Of a DNA stretch of 61,404 nucleotides, positions 42,797 through 50,731 are shown one piece after another. The position numbers and the translations under genes are program-made. The stretch is from CAVPTL01 sp963708725 (lineage in GTDB: Bacteria > Actinomycetota > Thermoleophilia > Gaiellales > JAICJC01). The DNA lies in contig CAVPTL010000015.1 of the NCBI GenBank assembly GCA_963708725.1, positions 1 to 61,404 on the forward strand, written 5' to 3'. How positions within the stretch are numbered: the stretch's first letter is position 1; each line of letters starts with the position of its first letter. The notes below the pieces were generated by a model that did no database searches, had not been told where the DNA came from, and saw only the letters and a program-made list of their open reading frames with translations.

Positions 42797-43293
42797 CGTC
42801 GCGCACCCGCCAACGTGGCGCGCGACCGAGCCACACGAGCGTGGCAGACGGCGGCTGCCAGTGCGTCGGCGGCATGATCCGACCTGGGTGGCTGTTCGAG
42901 TGAGAGCATCGCCGTCACCATCCGCATCACCTGCTGCTTGTCGGCGCGACCGTAGCCGCACACGCTGGTCTTGATCTCGGCGGGAGCGTAGCCGCAAGCG
43001 TCCACCCCAGCCCGGCCACACGCTGCCAGGATCGCGCCCCGGGCTTGGCCGACCGTGAGGATGGTACGCGGGTTTTTCCCGACAAACAGGTCTTCGAGCG
43101 CGACAGCGTCGGGGCTCAGACGCTCGATCAGTTCCGCGACCCGATCGAAGATCACCGCAAGCCGTTGGGCGGGAGCGTCGGCCGCCGGCGTCGTCACCAC
43201 GCCATGCTCGATTGCCCGCAACTGGCTACCCTCGAACGAGACCGCGCCGAAGCCGGTCTGCGCCGTTCCGGGGTCGATTCCGAGCACGATCAC
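42793..43293 (-). CDS. ruvC: Crossover junction endodeoxyribonuclease RuvC
   Basis: A 166-residue Holliday junction resolvase. The acidic residues are visible in VLGIDPGTAQTGFG, ALEDLFVGKNPRT and PPRSDHAADALAAAVCH. The start is GTG 43293 (VIVLGIDPG), although the frame is open upstream. An SOS-type box lies 34 bp upstream, so the ruvCAB genes, and perhaps the queA-tgt-secDF genes behind them, could be damage-inducible. Confidence 0.95.
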   Translation of the reverse strand: MIVLGIDPGTAQTGFGAVSFEGSQLRAIEHGVVTTPAADAPAQRLAVIFDRVAELIERLSPDAVALEDLFVGKNPRTILTVGQARGAILAACGRAGVDACGYAPAEIKTSVCGYGRADKQQVMRMVTAMLSLEQPPRSDHAADALAAAVCHARVARSRATLAGARR

Positions 43294-43326
43294 CCTGCGA
43301 GTGTAGCCACCGAATCGGACAGTGGT

Positions 43327-43340
43327 CGAACAGGCGTTCG
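43327..43340. promoter_or_regulatory. LexA/SOS box 3 (ruvC and divergent membrane protein)
   Basis: CGAACAGGCGTTCG matches the CGAAC-N4-GTTCG consensus seen twice before the LysM operon. It lies 34 bp upstream of ruvC and 38 bp upstream of the divergent membrane-protein ATG. Confidence 0.75.
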
Positions 43341-43377
43341 TGATTGCAATCGCGCCGATCGCCCCCACACTTGGAGT

Positions 43378-43881
43378 ATGGACGACCGCCCGAGGCTTCG
43401 GCTCCTGGTCGCGCTCGTCTTCTTCGCACAGTTTCTGGGTGGAGGAGGCGGACTCGTTGCCGGGCTTCTTTTGATCCGCCTTACCGGCGTCGCCCAGGCG
43501 TTCTTCGACCTGCTGGTGGTTGGGCAGCCAAGCGTCTCAGGGGGACTCAGCTTTGTCATGCTCGCCGCCGCCGTGACCTGCGGTCAGGCGGTGCTCTTGA
43601 TCGTGTGGATGCGAAAGGCCACCACCTGGACTCTCGGCTTCTGGGCTGCCGTCGCCGCGGCCGGGCTGGGCGCGTTCATCTCGCTGGTGATCTCGGCCGA
43701 GCTGGTTGTCCACTCCTCGGCCCTCGTGCTCGAGACGGTCGGGCGCCTGTTCGGCTTCCCCTTCTCGCTCACGACGCTGGCGGTGACAACCGCCCTGGTC
43801 AGCCGCTGGATTCGCCCTCGAACGGCGATTCAGCCCGCGACGGCCTCGAGCACCGCGTCGGAGATATCGAAGTTGGCGTAG
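43378..43881 (+). CDS. Four-helix membrane protein divergent from ruvC
   Basis: A 167-residue protein with about four hydrophobic helices (LLVALVFFAQFLGGGGG, FVMLAAAVTCGQAVLLI, AAVAAAGLGAFISLVI and a last one near 125-145). No family is recognised. The start is ATG 43378. Its last 52 bases overlap the end of the convergent YebC gene. It shares the SOS-box-bearing spacer with ruvC. Confidence 0.65.
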   Translation: MDDRPRLRLLVALVFFAQFLGGGGGLVAGLLLIRLTGVAQAFFDLLVVGQPSVSGGLSFVMLAAAVTCGQAVLLIVWMRKATTWTLGFWAAVAAAGLGAFISLVISAELVVHSSALVLETVGRLFGFPFSLTTLAVTTALVSRWIRPRTAIQPATASSTASEISKLA

Positions 43882-44582
43882 ACGTCCTGGACGTCGTCTT
43901 GATCCTCGAGGGCGTCGATCAGGCGCAGCAGCTTGCGAGCCGCATCCTCGTCCAGCGCCACGGTATTTGCGGGAACCAGCGTTAACTCGGCGGAGGAGAT
44001 CTCGACCTCGGCGGTCTCGAGTGCATCCCGTACCGCCCCCAGCTCGGTTGCGTCGGTGAGCACCTGCCAGGTGTCGCCCTCGAGACTCACATCCTCGGCT
44101 CCCGCATCGACAGCGGCCAGCACGATGTCGTCCTCGCTCACACCCTCGACCGGCACCAGAATCACGCCTTTGCGCTCGAACTGCCAGGCAACCGAGCCGG
44201 GAGTGCCAAGCGCCGAGTTGTGCCTGGCGAAGATCGAGCGAACGTCGGCGGCGGTGCGGTTGCGATTGTCGGTGAGTGCCTCGACGATGATCGCAACACC
44301 CTCGACGCCGTAGCCCTCGTAGGTGATCGCCTCATACGCATCCGAGCCCTCGCTGCCACCCGTTGCCCGGGCGATCGCCCGCTCGATGTTGTCCTTGGGC
44401 ATGGAGTACGACCGGGCCTTGGCGATCGCGGTGGCAAGCGTCGCGTTGGCGGCTGGATCGGGCCCACCCTCCTTCGCGGCGACGATGATCGCCCGCGAGA
44501 GCTTGGTGAAGAGCTTTCCCCGCTGTTTGTCCGCGGCGCCCTTCTTGTGCTTGATCGTCGACCACTTGGAATGACCGCTCAT
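43830..44582 (-). CDS. YebC/PmpR-family protein (TACO1-like)
   Basis: A 250-residue YebC protein: MSGHSKWSTIKHKKGAADKQ start, KLSRAIIVAAKEGGPDP, NLxxAI-type MPKDNIERAI and a C-terminal VYANFDIS. Members are described as transcriptional regulators or as translation factors helping at difficult peptide stretches. It is coupled to pdxT by a 4-nt overlap. Confidence 0.96.
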   Translation of the reverse strand: MSGHSKWSTIKHKKGAADKQRGKLFTKLSRAIIVAAKEGGPDPAANATLATAIAKARSYSMPKDNIERAIARATGGSEGSDAYEAITYEGYGVEGVAIIVEALTDNRNRTAADVRSIFARHNSALGTPGSVAWQFERKGVILVPVEGVSEDDIVLAAVDAGAEDVSLEGDTWQVLTDATELGAVRDALETAEVEISSAELTLVPANTVALDEDAARKLLRLIDALEDQDDVQDVYANFDISDAVLEAVAG

Positions 44583-45178
44583 GCCGCCACCTCCTGGGGG
44601 GCCAACGCGACCATCTCGGCGAACAGTCGATGCACGCGGCGATCATCGGTCAGCTCGGGATGAAATGCGGTTACCAACACGCGACCCTGACGAGCCGCGA
44701 TCGCATGGCCACCGTGGGTTGCGAGCACCTCGACCTCAGCTCCCGCCCGCTCGATCCACGGCGCCCTGATGAACACTCCGGGAAACGGTGTTGGATCACC
44801 GGCAAACTCGATCTCCGATTCAAAGCTCGCCACCTGACGGCCGAACGCGTTGCGGCGCACATCGATGTCGATCAGATCGAGGTATCGCTGGTCGGGACGG
44901 CCATCCACAGCGTCGGCGGCCACGGTGATCATGCCTGCACATGTCCCGAACACCGGCGCTCCGGTCGCGTGCAGCGCGACGATCGGATCGGCGAGCTCGT
45001 ACGCCTCGATCAGCTTTGACATGGTGGTCGACTCCCCACCGGGGATCACCAGTCCGCGTACTCCGGCGAGGTCACGCGGAAGTCGTGCCTCCACCGGCTC
45101 CAGGCCGATGTCGGCGAGCGCACGGCAATGCTCGCGAAACGCGCCCTGGAGGGCGAGGACTGCGACCCTACCAGCCAC
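44579..45178 (-). CDS. pdxT: Pyridoxal 5'-phosphate synthase glutaminase subunit PdxT
   Basis: A 199-residue class I glutaminase feeding ammonia to PdxS for vitamin B6 synthesis. Motifs: VLALQGAFREH, GLVIPGGESTTMSKL, FGTCAGMI (nucleophile Cys) and VTAFHPELTDD (catalytic His and Glu). It overlaps the end of pdxS by 11 nt. Confidence 0.96.
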   Translation of the reverse strand: MAGRVAVLALQGAFREHCRALADIGLEPVEARLPRDLAGVRGLVIPGGESTTMSKLIEAYELADPIVALHATGAPVFGTCAGMITVAADAVDGRPDQRYLDLIDIDVRRNAFGRQVASFESEIEFAGDPTPFPGVFIRAPWIERAGAEVEVLATHGGHAIAARQGRVLVTAFHPELTDDRRVHRLFAEMVALAPQEVAA

Positions 45179-46052
45179 GCGTTTGCAGCAGACCGTTCTC
45201 GCCGAGCTCCGAGATCTCCTTGCCCGGCATGGCGTCGCCGAGGCCGAACGAGACCTCAGCCACGATCGCCGGATCGGCGTAGTGGGTCGTTGCCTTCACG
45301 ATCGCGTTTGCCATCAGCGCGGGATTCGAGCTCTTGAAGATGCCCGAGCCGACGAACACGCCGTCGGCGCCCAGCTGCATCATCAGCGCGGCGTCGGCCG
45401 GGGTGGCGATCCCTCCCGCGGTGAACGTCACCACCGGCAGCCGTCCGTTCTCGGCGCAAAACCGGACAAGGTCGTAGGGCGCCGCGTGGTTCTTGGCGGT
45501 CGCATACAGCTCGTCCTCATTCATCGTCGTGAGCCGCTTGACCTCACCGAGGATCGAGCGCATGTGGCGGACAGCTTCGACCACGTTGCCGGTGCCGGCC
45601 TCGCCCTTGGAGCGGATCATGGCTGCGCCCTCGCTGACCCGGCGCAACGCCTCGCCCAGGTTGGTGGCGCCGCACACAAACGGAACGGTGAACTTCCACT
45701 TATCGATGTGGTTGGCCTCGTCGGCCGGAGTCAGCACCTCGGACTCGTCGATGTAGTCGACCTCGAGGGCCTGCAACACCTGTGCCTCTGCGAAATGTCC
45801 GATGCGGGCCTTTGCCATCACCGGAATCGTCACCGTCTCCTGGATCTCACGGATCTTGGAGGGGTCGGACATACGTGCAACCCCGCCGTCGCGGCGGATG
45901 TCCGAGGGCACGCGCTCGAGCGCCATCACGGCGCAGGCGCCGGCGTCCTCAGCGATGCGCGCCTGCTCGGCATCGGTGACGTCCATGATCACCCCGCCCT
46001 TGAGCATTTCGGCGAGGCCACTCTTGACTCGCAGCGTTCCGATTTCACTCAC
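45168..46052 (-). CDS. pdxS: Pyridoxal 5'-phosphate synthase lyase subunit PdxS
   Basis: A 294-residue TIM-barrel PLP synthase subunit. It carries LAEMLKGGVIMDVTDAEQA, catalytic-Lys region VMAKARIGHF, MIRSKGEAGTGNV and TFTAGGIATPADAALMM. The frame reaches a TTG at 46073, but GTG 46052 is preferred: AGAAGGGG lies about 9 nt upstream and the N-terminus then matches family length. Confidence 0.96.
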   Translation of the reverse strand: MSEIGTLRVKSGLAEMLKGGVIMDVTDAEQARIAEDAGACAVMALERVPSDIRRDGGVARMSDPSKIREIQETVTIPVMAKARIGHFAEAQVLQALEVDYIDESEVLTPADEANHIDKWKFTVPFVCGATNLGEALRRVSEGAAMIRSKGEAGTGNVVEAVRHMRSILGEVKRLTTMNEDELYATAKNHAAPYDLVRFCAENGRLPVVTFTAGGIATPADAALMMQLGADGVFVGSGIFKSSNPALMANAIVKATTHYADPAIVAEVSFGLGDAMPGKEISELGENGLLQTRGW

Positions 46053-46104
46053 AGCGTGCACCCCTTCTGACAATGACGGAGTTCTCGCTGCTAATCGTAT
46101 CCGG

Positions 46105-46794
46105 TCAGTCGCGTCGTCTGAGCCGTTCCAGCCCGTCGACGTCGAGCACCCAGATCATCCGGTCGCGCACATCGATCAAACCGGCGTCGCGCAACTCGTT
46201 GATCACCTTGGTCAAGGTCTCACGGCTCGTCCCGATCATTTCGGCCAGCTGCATGTGCGTGAAGCGCTCGTCGATGCGGATTCCCGTTGGGGTCACCCGG
46301 CCGTAGCGATCCATCAGTTCCAGGAGTTTGGCTGCAAGCCGCTTGGAGACGCCGTCGAAGGCCAGCGCCTCCAGCTGATCCTCGGCCTCGTGGAGCCTGC
46401 CTGCCAGCGCCCGCAGGAGATTGACGGCCACCTGCGGATGATCGACCACCACCCGCTCGAGATCCGAGACGCGAATCACGCGGACAACGGTCTCGGTCAT
46501 CGCCTCAGCGTAGGCGTCGTATGTCGGCGCGTGGAGCAAAGCCACATGGCCGAAGGCCGATCCGGCATCGACCATCGCGAGTGTGAACTGGCGACCGTCG
46601 GCTCCGCTGCGATACAGACAGACGCGGCCGTCGGTGACGAGGTACACAGCGTCGCCGGCATCGAACGGTGAATATACGAGCTCACCTTTGGTAAACGTGG
46701 CTGTGCTCAGCCGATCTCCAAACAGCGCGACGTCCGCCTCGGTCAGGCCTTCAAAAATGTCGTGGTCGGAGATGTGGCTCTCGAGGCGACTCAT
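46105..46794 (-). CDS. Crp/Fnr-family transcription regulator
   Basis: A 229-residue regulator with an N-terminal cyclic-nucleotide-binding fold (about 15-130, LVYSPFDAGDAVYLVTDGRV) and a C-terminal Crp-type winged helix (FTHMQLAEMIGTSRETLTKVI). No FNR-type cysteine cluster is visible, so it is not an oxygen sensor of the Fe-S kind. It lies 52 bp upstream of pdxS on the same strand. Its effector is unknown. Confidence 0.92.
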   Translation of the reverse strand: MSRLESHISDHDIFEGLTEADVALFGDRLSTATFTKGELVYSPFDAGDAVYLVTDGRVCLYRSGADGRQFTLAMVDAGSAFGHVALLHAPTYDAYAEAMTETVVRVIRVSDLERVVVDHPQVAVNLLRALAGRLHEAEDQLEALAFDGVSKRLAAKLLELMDRYGRVTPTGIRIDERFTHMQLAEMIGTSRETLTKVINELRDAGLIDVRDRMIWVLDVDGLERLRRRD

Positions 46795-46882
46795 CTACAG
46801 GTTCTACGTTGAAAACACCCCTCCGGTTTGTGGCCTCCAACCGAATCTCAATCCGAGGTGACGGTACGATGGCGGCATCGCC

Positions 46883-46955
46883 GGGGGTGTAGCTCAGCGG
46901 TTAGAGCAGCCCGCTCATAACGGGTTGGTCGCTGGTTCGATCCCAGCCGCCCCCA
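46883..46955 (+). tRNA. trnM-CAT: tRNA-Met (anticodon CAT, elongator type)
   Basis: A 73-nt cloverleaf: acceptor GGGGGTG/CGCCCCC (one T-G wobble), discriminator A at 46955, anticodon stem GCCCG/CGGGT around loop CTCATAA, T arm GCTGG/CCAGC. The anticodon is CAT. The first base pair is intact G-C, so it is not an initiator. The body resembles elongator Met rather than lysidine-type Ile, though this cannot be fully excluded. 55 of its bases are antisense to the end of the GT87-like gene. Confidence 0.93.
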
Positions 46956-48070
46956 TCTCTGGCCGTCGTGAGTGCCACAATCGCGATCACGACCGCGGCC
47001 ACGGCGATCCCCCAGGGATGCTCGATCGACTGCTGGGCCGGCGTCAGCCAAAGCGCGAGCGGAACCAGCCACGGCCAGCGTAGCGAGCGGTAACAGACGG
47101 CCAGCGGCACCAAAAGCAGCGCCAGGTAGTGCAGCCACACGATCGGTGACAGCGCCAGCGAGGCGCAGATCGTGAGCGCGAACGCGCCGGCGTCGTCTCC
47201 GGCTGACCACCCCCGCCGGTAGGCGCAGGCCAAGAGGACGAGCCCGACAGCCAGCGCCAGCACGCGGGCTGGGCCGGCGCCGGCTCCCAGCGCCATCGCC
47301 CCCGACACCGCGCTGTATCCCTGCGATTGCTCGATGGAACTGAGCGTCGAGAGCATGCGCGGATAGACCGTCAGATCGTCGAAGCCCACGACGGCGAACC
47401 CCGCCACCATCACAGCCGCGGTGCTGACGGCTGCCAACCCCGCGGCTCGCCAGCGACGGGTCACGGCAAGCCACACCACCATCGGCCACAGAAACAGCTT
47501 CATGCAGATCAGCGCGCACACGATCAGCGAGACGACCAACGCTCGCGCCCGCCATCGCCAGGCAGCGGCGAGACCGAGCATCAGGATCGGACTGAGCGTC
47601 CCGATCTCGATTCCCAGGAGCACCGGTATGCAGGCGTAGGTAATCGCGTAGCAGCGCAGGTCGCGGACTCCGACCAGCCACAGCGCGAGCGCTGGCATCG
47701 GTACGAGCAGCGCGACGAACACCGCGTTGGCGACCCCGGCGGGTAGCAGGCCGAACGGTGTCAAGGCCAGCATCACCGCCGGCGGGTACACCGGCAACTC
47801 CACGATCCGGGGCGCATTTCCCCCGGAACGAATGTGCGCAGCGATGGCGTTCAGCCGATCAGGGCGATACGGCGAGCGCCCGTTCAGCAGATCCTGGGTC
47901 GCGTTCCAGATCCCACCGTGAAAGTCGAATCCCAACGCGTGATGGCCGCCGACGGCGAAGATCATGGCCGCGAGCAACAGCGGCAAGCCGATGTAGGCCA
48001 GCGGTACCACGGCCGCGCGCAGTGCGCGGCCAGGGCCGGGTTCGCTCACCGAGGTCGGTGCATGTGCCAT
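46901..48070 (-). CDS. GT87-like (DUF2029) polyprenol-sugar mannosyl/arabinosyltransferase-type membrane protein
   Basis: A 389-residue protein with about ten membrane helices (for example VVPLAYIGLPLLLAAMIFAV) and an early external loop GFDFHGGIWNATQDLLNGRSPYRP plus VELPVYPPAVMLALTPFG, typical of GT87 lipid-linked glycosyltransferases. The last ~18 residues (GGWDRTSDQPVMSGLL end) are encoded by the antisense of tRNA-Met, and the TAA lies within that tRNA. The native C-terminus has therefore probably been lost or extended. ATG 48070 is used; GTG 48073 directly precedes it. Confidence 0.8.
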   Translation of the reverse strand: MAHAPTSVSEPGPGRALRAAVVPLAYIGLPLLLAAMIFAVGGHHALGFDFHGGIWNATQDLLNGRSPYRPDRLNAIAAHIRSGGNAPRIVELPVYPPAVMLALTPFGLLPAGVANAVFVALLVPMPALALWLVGVRDLRCYAITYACIPVLLGIEIGTLSPILMLGLAAAWRWRARALVVSLIVCALICMKLFLWPMVVWLAVTRRWRAAGLAAVSTAAVMVAGFAVVGFDDLTVYPRMLSTLSSIEQSQGYSAVSGAMALGAGAGPARVLALAVGLVLLACAYRRGWSAGDDAGAFALTICASLALSPIVWLHYLALLLVPLAVCYRSLRWPWLVPLALWLTPAQQSIEHPWGIAVAAVVIAIVALTTARDGGGWDRTSDQPVMSGLL

Positions 48071-48133
48071 CACCCACCGCTATCGGCACCGGTGCGTCAA
48101 TGCTGTAAGGGGCTGGAAGCAGCCCCGTTGAGC

Positions 48134-49051
48134 TCAGAGGCCGCTGGAGAACATGTTGTTCAGCCCCGACAGGTCGAGCGGCTTCGAAGACGTCGGTGCC
48201 TGGACGCTGACGTCCTTGTTCCAGTCATCGAAGGTCGCATCGATCTTGAAGTCAAGGCCGGTGAGCCCGTTCGCCTCTTTGGCCAGCACCTTGGGCAGCG
48301 TTACCGCAAGCTCGGCGCTGGCAGCACTCGGGAGATGCGACGACTGGTCATAGGACACCGACCCGTGGGCAACGTTGATCGCGCCCTTGACCTGATCGAG
48401 CTGCGTCTGCTCCTGGGGTGTGATCTTGCCGTTGCTCAGTGTCACGATGTCGGCCACCATCTTGGCGGGATCGAGGTCGGCCGAGACCGTGTCGCTGCCG
48501 TCATTGGACGTCACCGAGACGTTCTTGAGCCAGCTCTCGGGATCGAGGCCCTTCAGCTGCGAGTCGAGCGGGGTCGGCGTGATCGTGCTCGACGGGCCGG
48601 CTGCGTGCTCGTTGATCGGGAACGATTCCCACTCGTCACCCATCAGGGCCGGAACCTTGACATAGCCGGTCTTGCCGTCGGCCGACAGCACCTCGCCGTT
48701 GATCGTCGCAGCCGACGTGTCGACGGCAAAGGTCGCATCGAACGCGGCGGGCTTCCCGTTCTCGCCCTTGGCGGAGTGACCCTTGAGCTCGACGGTTACC
48801 GGGCCGTTGAACACGTTGGCCGCCTGCGGGGCGTTGAGCTGACCGTCGAGGTCGAGCGAAATCTTGACGTCGAACCCAACCGTCGTGGCGCTCTTGAGCG
48901 CGACGTTCCCGGCCTTGATCAGCTCGGAGGGATTGGCGGTCGACGCGGAGCTCGAGCCACCACATCCGGCGGCGATGGCAACCACTGCCAACGGCGCGAG
49001 CAGGAGCGAGCGGCGAGCGATCACAGAGCGGGTCTTCAGTAAACGGGTCAT
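48134..49051 (-). CDS. Secreted lipoprotein, LppX/LprG-like
   Basis: A 305-residue lipoprotein. The signal peptide ends with lipobox VVAIAAGCGG, giving an acylated Cys. The mature part alternates beta-rich segments (FDVKISLDLDGQLNAP, GYVKVPALMGDEWES) and recalls the lipid-carrying LppX/LprAFG fold of mycobacteria. The start is ATG 49051, after a GGGGGA run. A role in lipid or glycolipid transport is inferred. Confidence 0.78.
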   Translation of the reverse strand: MTRLLKTRSVIARRSLLLAPLAVVAIAAGCGGSSSASTANPSELIKAGNVALKSATTVGFDVKISLDLDGQLNAPQAANVFNGPVTVELKGHSAKGENGKPAAFDATFAVDTSAATINGEVLSADGKTGYVKVPALMGDEWESFPINEHAAGPSSTITPTPLDSQLKGLDPESWLKNVSVTSNDGSDTVSADLDPAKMVADIVTLSNGKITPQEQTQLDQVKGAINVAHGSVSYDQSSHLPSAASAELAVTLPKVLAKEANGLTGLDFKIDATFDDWNKDVSVQAPTSSKPLDLSGLNNMFSSGL

Positions 49052-49111
49052 GCATCCCCCATCGGCATCAATCAATCGGACCGTGAGCCTCGTTTGGACG
49101 ATAGCAGCGGC

Positions 49112-49762
49112 TCAGCGGCGAACTGAGATCGCCAAACCGTCGCCGGTGGGGATGACCATCCCGGTGAAACCGTCGCCCGCCACCAGCCGATCGTTGAACG
49201 CCCGCATGCGGTCGACCGACTCCTGACTCCAGTGCCCGATCGCGCGTCCGGTGGCGACGCCGCCGGAGAGCAGCGTGTTGTCGACCGCCAGGAGGCCGCC
49301 GGGGCGAAGCAGCGGGATCGCCAGTTCGAGGTGGCGCGGGTAATCGTCTTTGACCCCGTCCAGAAACACCAGGTCGACACCGGGCTCGATCTCGGTAAGT
49401 CCAACTCCCGCGTCGATCAGTCGCAGATCGACACGATCGCCCACCCCTGCGCGCGCGAGGTAGTCGCGGGCGGCCTCATGGCGTTCCTGATCGATCTCGA
49501 ACGAGGTCACCTTGCCACCATCGCCAACCGCGCGGGCCAGGTGCAGCGTCGAGACGCCGATGGCGGTGCCGACCTCCACCACGCGACGGGCACCGCAGGC
49601 CGCGGCTATCACCATCAGCGTGCGCGCGGAGTCGGCGTCGAGGATCGGAATCCGGTCACGATCGCCGTGGGCGCGCATCTCCGCCAGCACAGGATCGGGC
49701 TGCGAGGCGAGCCCCACGAGGTAGTCGTGAACGGCGGGATTGAGAATCGGCTCTTCGGTCAT
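49112..49762 (-). CDS. SAM-dependent O-methyltransferase (family 3, CCoAOMT-like)
   Basis: A 216-residue class I methyltransferase. SAM motif I is RRVVEVGTAIGVSTLHLARAV; SFEIDQERHEAARDYLARAG follows. The metal and catalytic region LVFLDGVKDDYPRHLELA with AVDNTLLSG fits the divalent-metal-dependent O-methyltransferase group. The acceptor is unknown. GTG 49763-49765 precedes ATG 49762 as an alternative start. Confidence 0.9.
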   Translation of the reverse strand: MTEEPILNPAVHDYLVGLASQPDPVLAEMRAHGDRDRIPILDADSARTLMVIAAACGARRVVEVGTAIGVSTLHLARAVGDGGKVTSFEIDQERHEAARDYLARAGVGDRVDLRLIDAGVGLTEIEPGVDLVFLDGVKDDYPRHLELAIPLLRPGGLLAVDNTLLSGGVATGRAIGHWSQESVDRMRAFNDRLVAGDGFTGMVIPTGDGLAISVRR

Positions 49763-49810
49763 CACCGGTTGATATCACACCGCACTTGCCACCCAAGCGG
49801 GTGATTTCTC

Positions 49811-49898
49811 CAACCAGTGGTTGAGTTTTCTCATAAACCAGCCGATCAAGACTTCAACAGGCTTATTCGATTCGGGGGCGGCATCCTCGAATCCCCCC
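49811..49898 (+). promoter_or_regulatory. Leader of the Flp pilin gene with a palindrome and competing hairpins
   Basis: CAACCAGTGGTTG (49811-49823) is a 13-bp palindrome that could be an operator. Further down, GATTCG (49869-49874) can pair with CGAATC (49888-49893), and GGGGG (49874-49878) with CCCCC (49893-49897). The two pairings exclude each other. Any regulatory effect is a guess. Confidence 0.3.
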
Positions 49899-49918
49899 GG
49901 TAGTAAGGAGTTGTTTCA

Positions 49919-50089
49919 ATGATCGATATCGTCCGCATGTTCGCGGCGAATCTTCGGCGCACCGAAGGCCAGACGATGGCCGAGTACGCCGTGGTGTTGG
50001 CGGTGATTACCATCGCAGTGGTTGTGACCCTCGGATTGCTGTCGACCGCGATCAAGGGCAAGATGACGTCCGTCATCGGCATTCTCTAA
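49919..50089 (+). CDS. Flp/Fap-type pilin (short)
   Basis: A 56-residue class III type IVb pilin. The motif RRTEGQTMAEYAVVLAVITIA matches Flp pilins: cleavage is expected after the Gly, leaving a mature protein with Glu at +5-like position and one helix. AAGGAG 8 nt before the ATG is an ideal ribosome-binding site, and a strong terminator follows. No tad assembly genes are in the window, so assembly proteins must be elsewhere. Confidence 0.88.
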   Translation: MIDIVRMFAANLRRTEGQTMAEYAVVLAVITIAVVVTLGLLSTAIKGKMTSVIGIL

Positions 50090-50107
50090 GCGACCAGCCT
50101 TCATCTC

Positions 50108-50158
50108 GCGCGCTTCAGGCGTGGATCTTCTCCGCACCTGAGGCGCGCTTTGGCTTTT
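50108..50158 (+). terminator. Intrinsic terminator of the pilin gene
   Basis: A 12-bp stem (GCGCGCTTCAGG with CCTGAGGCGCGC, one G-T pair) encloses a 17-nt loop and is followed by TTTGGCTTTT. It lies 18 bp after the pilin stop. Confidence 0.85.
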
Positions 50159-50160
50159 AA

Positions 50161-50191
50161 GGCCCCGCCTCAGCTCGTCGGCGGCGGGGCC
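50161..50191 (-). terminator. Hairpin at the end of the Thr-rich protein gene
   Basis: GGCCCCGCC (50161-50169) pairs with GGCGGGGCC (50183-50191). On the minus strand the hairpin contains the last codons and TGA of the Thr-rich gene and is followed by TTAAAAG, a weak T tract. Confidence 0.5.
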
Positions 50192-50655
50192 GTGACCGTC
50201 GAGATGACGGTGGTGGTCGCGGTGGTGGTGACGGCCGGAACCGTCTCGGTTACCGTGACGAGCGTCGAGGAAGTCTCGGTTGAGAAGATGGTCGTCGGCA
50301 CACTGATCGTGGTCGTCCTCGTTCCAAACGACGTCTGCGCCGGGGTGCTGTCGGTCTGGGTGAAGGTGCGAGTCTGGGTGAGGTTGATCACCCTGGACGG
50401 CAGCGTTTTGACCGTGCCTCCCTGAAACACGGTGCGCGCCGGCACGAGAACGCGCACGGGTTTGCCTTTCACGCGCACGACTTTGCCCTTGACCGTCATG
50501 GTGGTCACGAACGCTCCCCCGGCGTCGTCTGCCTGCGAGAAGCTCGAAGCGAACCACCCGCCCATGAAGAGCAGGACAACGGCCGTCACGCTGGGCATCC
50601 AATACTGGGCCGCGATTTCGTACCGCTGGCCGCCTGGGAGTGGGAAACGGGCCAC
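50170..50655 (-). CDS. Thr/Val-rich single-pass exported protein
   Basis: A 161-residue protein with a cytoplasmic N-terminus, one membrane helix (about 20-41, MPSVTAVVLLFMGGWFA) and a long outer part dominated by Thr, Ser and Val (TRTTTISVPTTIFSTETSS and similar). This is the composition of an extended, possibly glycosylated surface stalk. No family is recognised. It is convergent with the pilin gene. Confidence 0.68.
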   Translation of the reverse strand: MARFPLPGGQRYEIAAQYWMPSVTAVVLLFMGGWFASSFSQADDAGGAFVTTMTVKGKVVRVKGKPVRVLVPARTVFQGGTVKTLPSRVINLTQTRTFTQTDSTPAQTSFGTRTTTISVPTTIFSTETSSTLVTVTETVPAVTTTATTTVISTVTAPPPTS

Positions 50656-50731
50656 ACGGAAAGTGTAAACGACAGACCGTACCCCACAAAAACCTCAAGG
50701 TCTCCTCACACCACCCTGTTACGGTGGCCCC

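Noticed and set aside
35894..43293. A separate novel operon made of que and ruv genes
   Set aside because: queA-tgt-secDF and ruvCAB adjacency is common in bacteria; only the SOS box and the Coa1-like insert are unusual.
46883..46955. tRNA-Ile (lysidine-modified CAT) instead of tRNA-Met
   Set aside because: The body sequence looks like elongator Met, but I cannot exclude the Ile2 type without comparing all CAT tRNAs of the genome.
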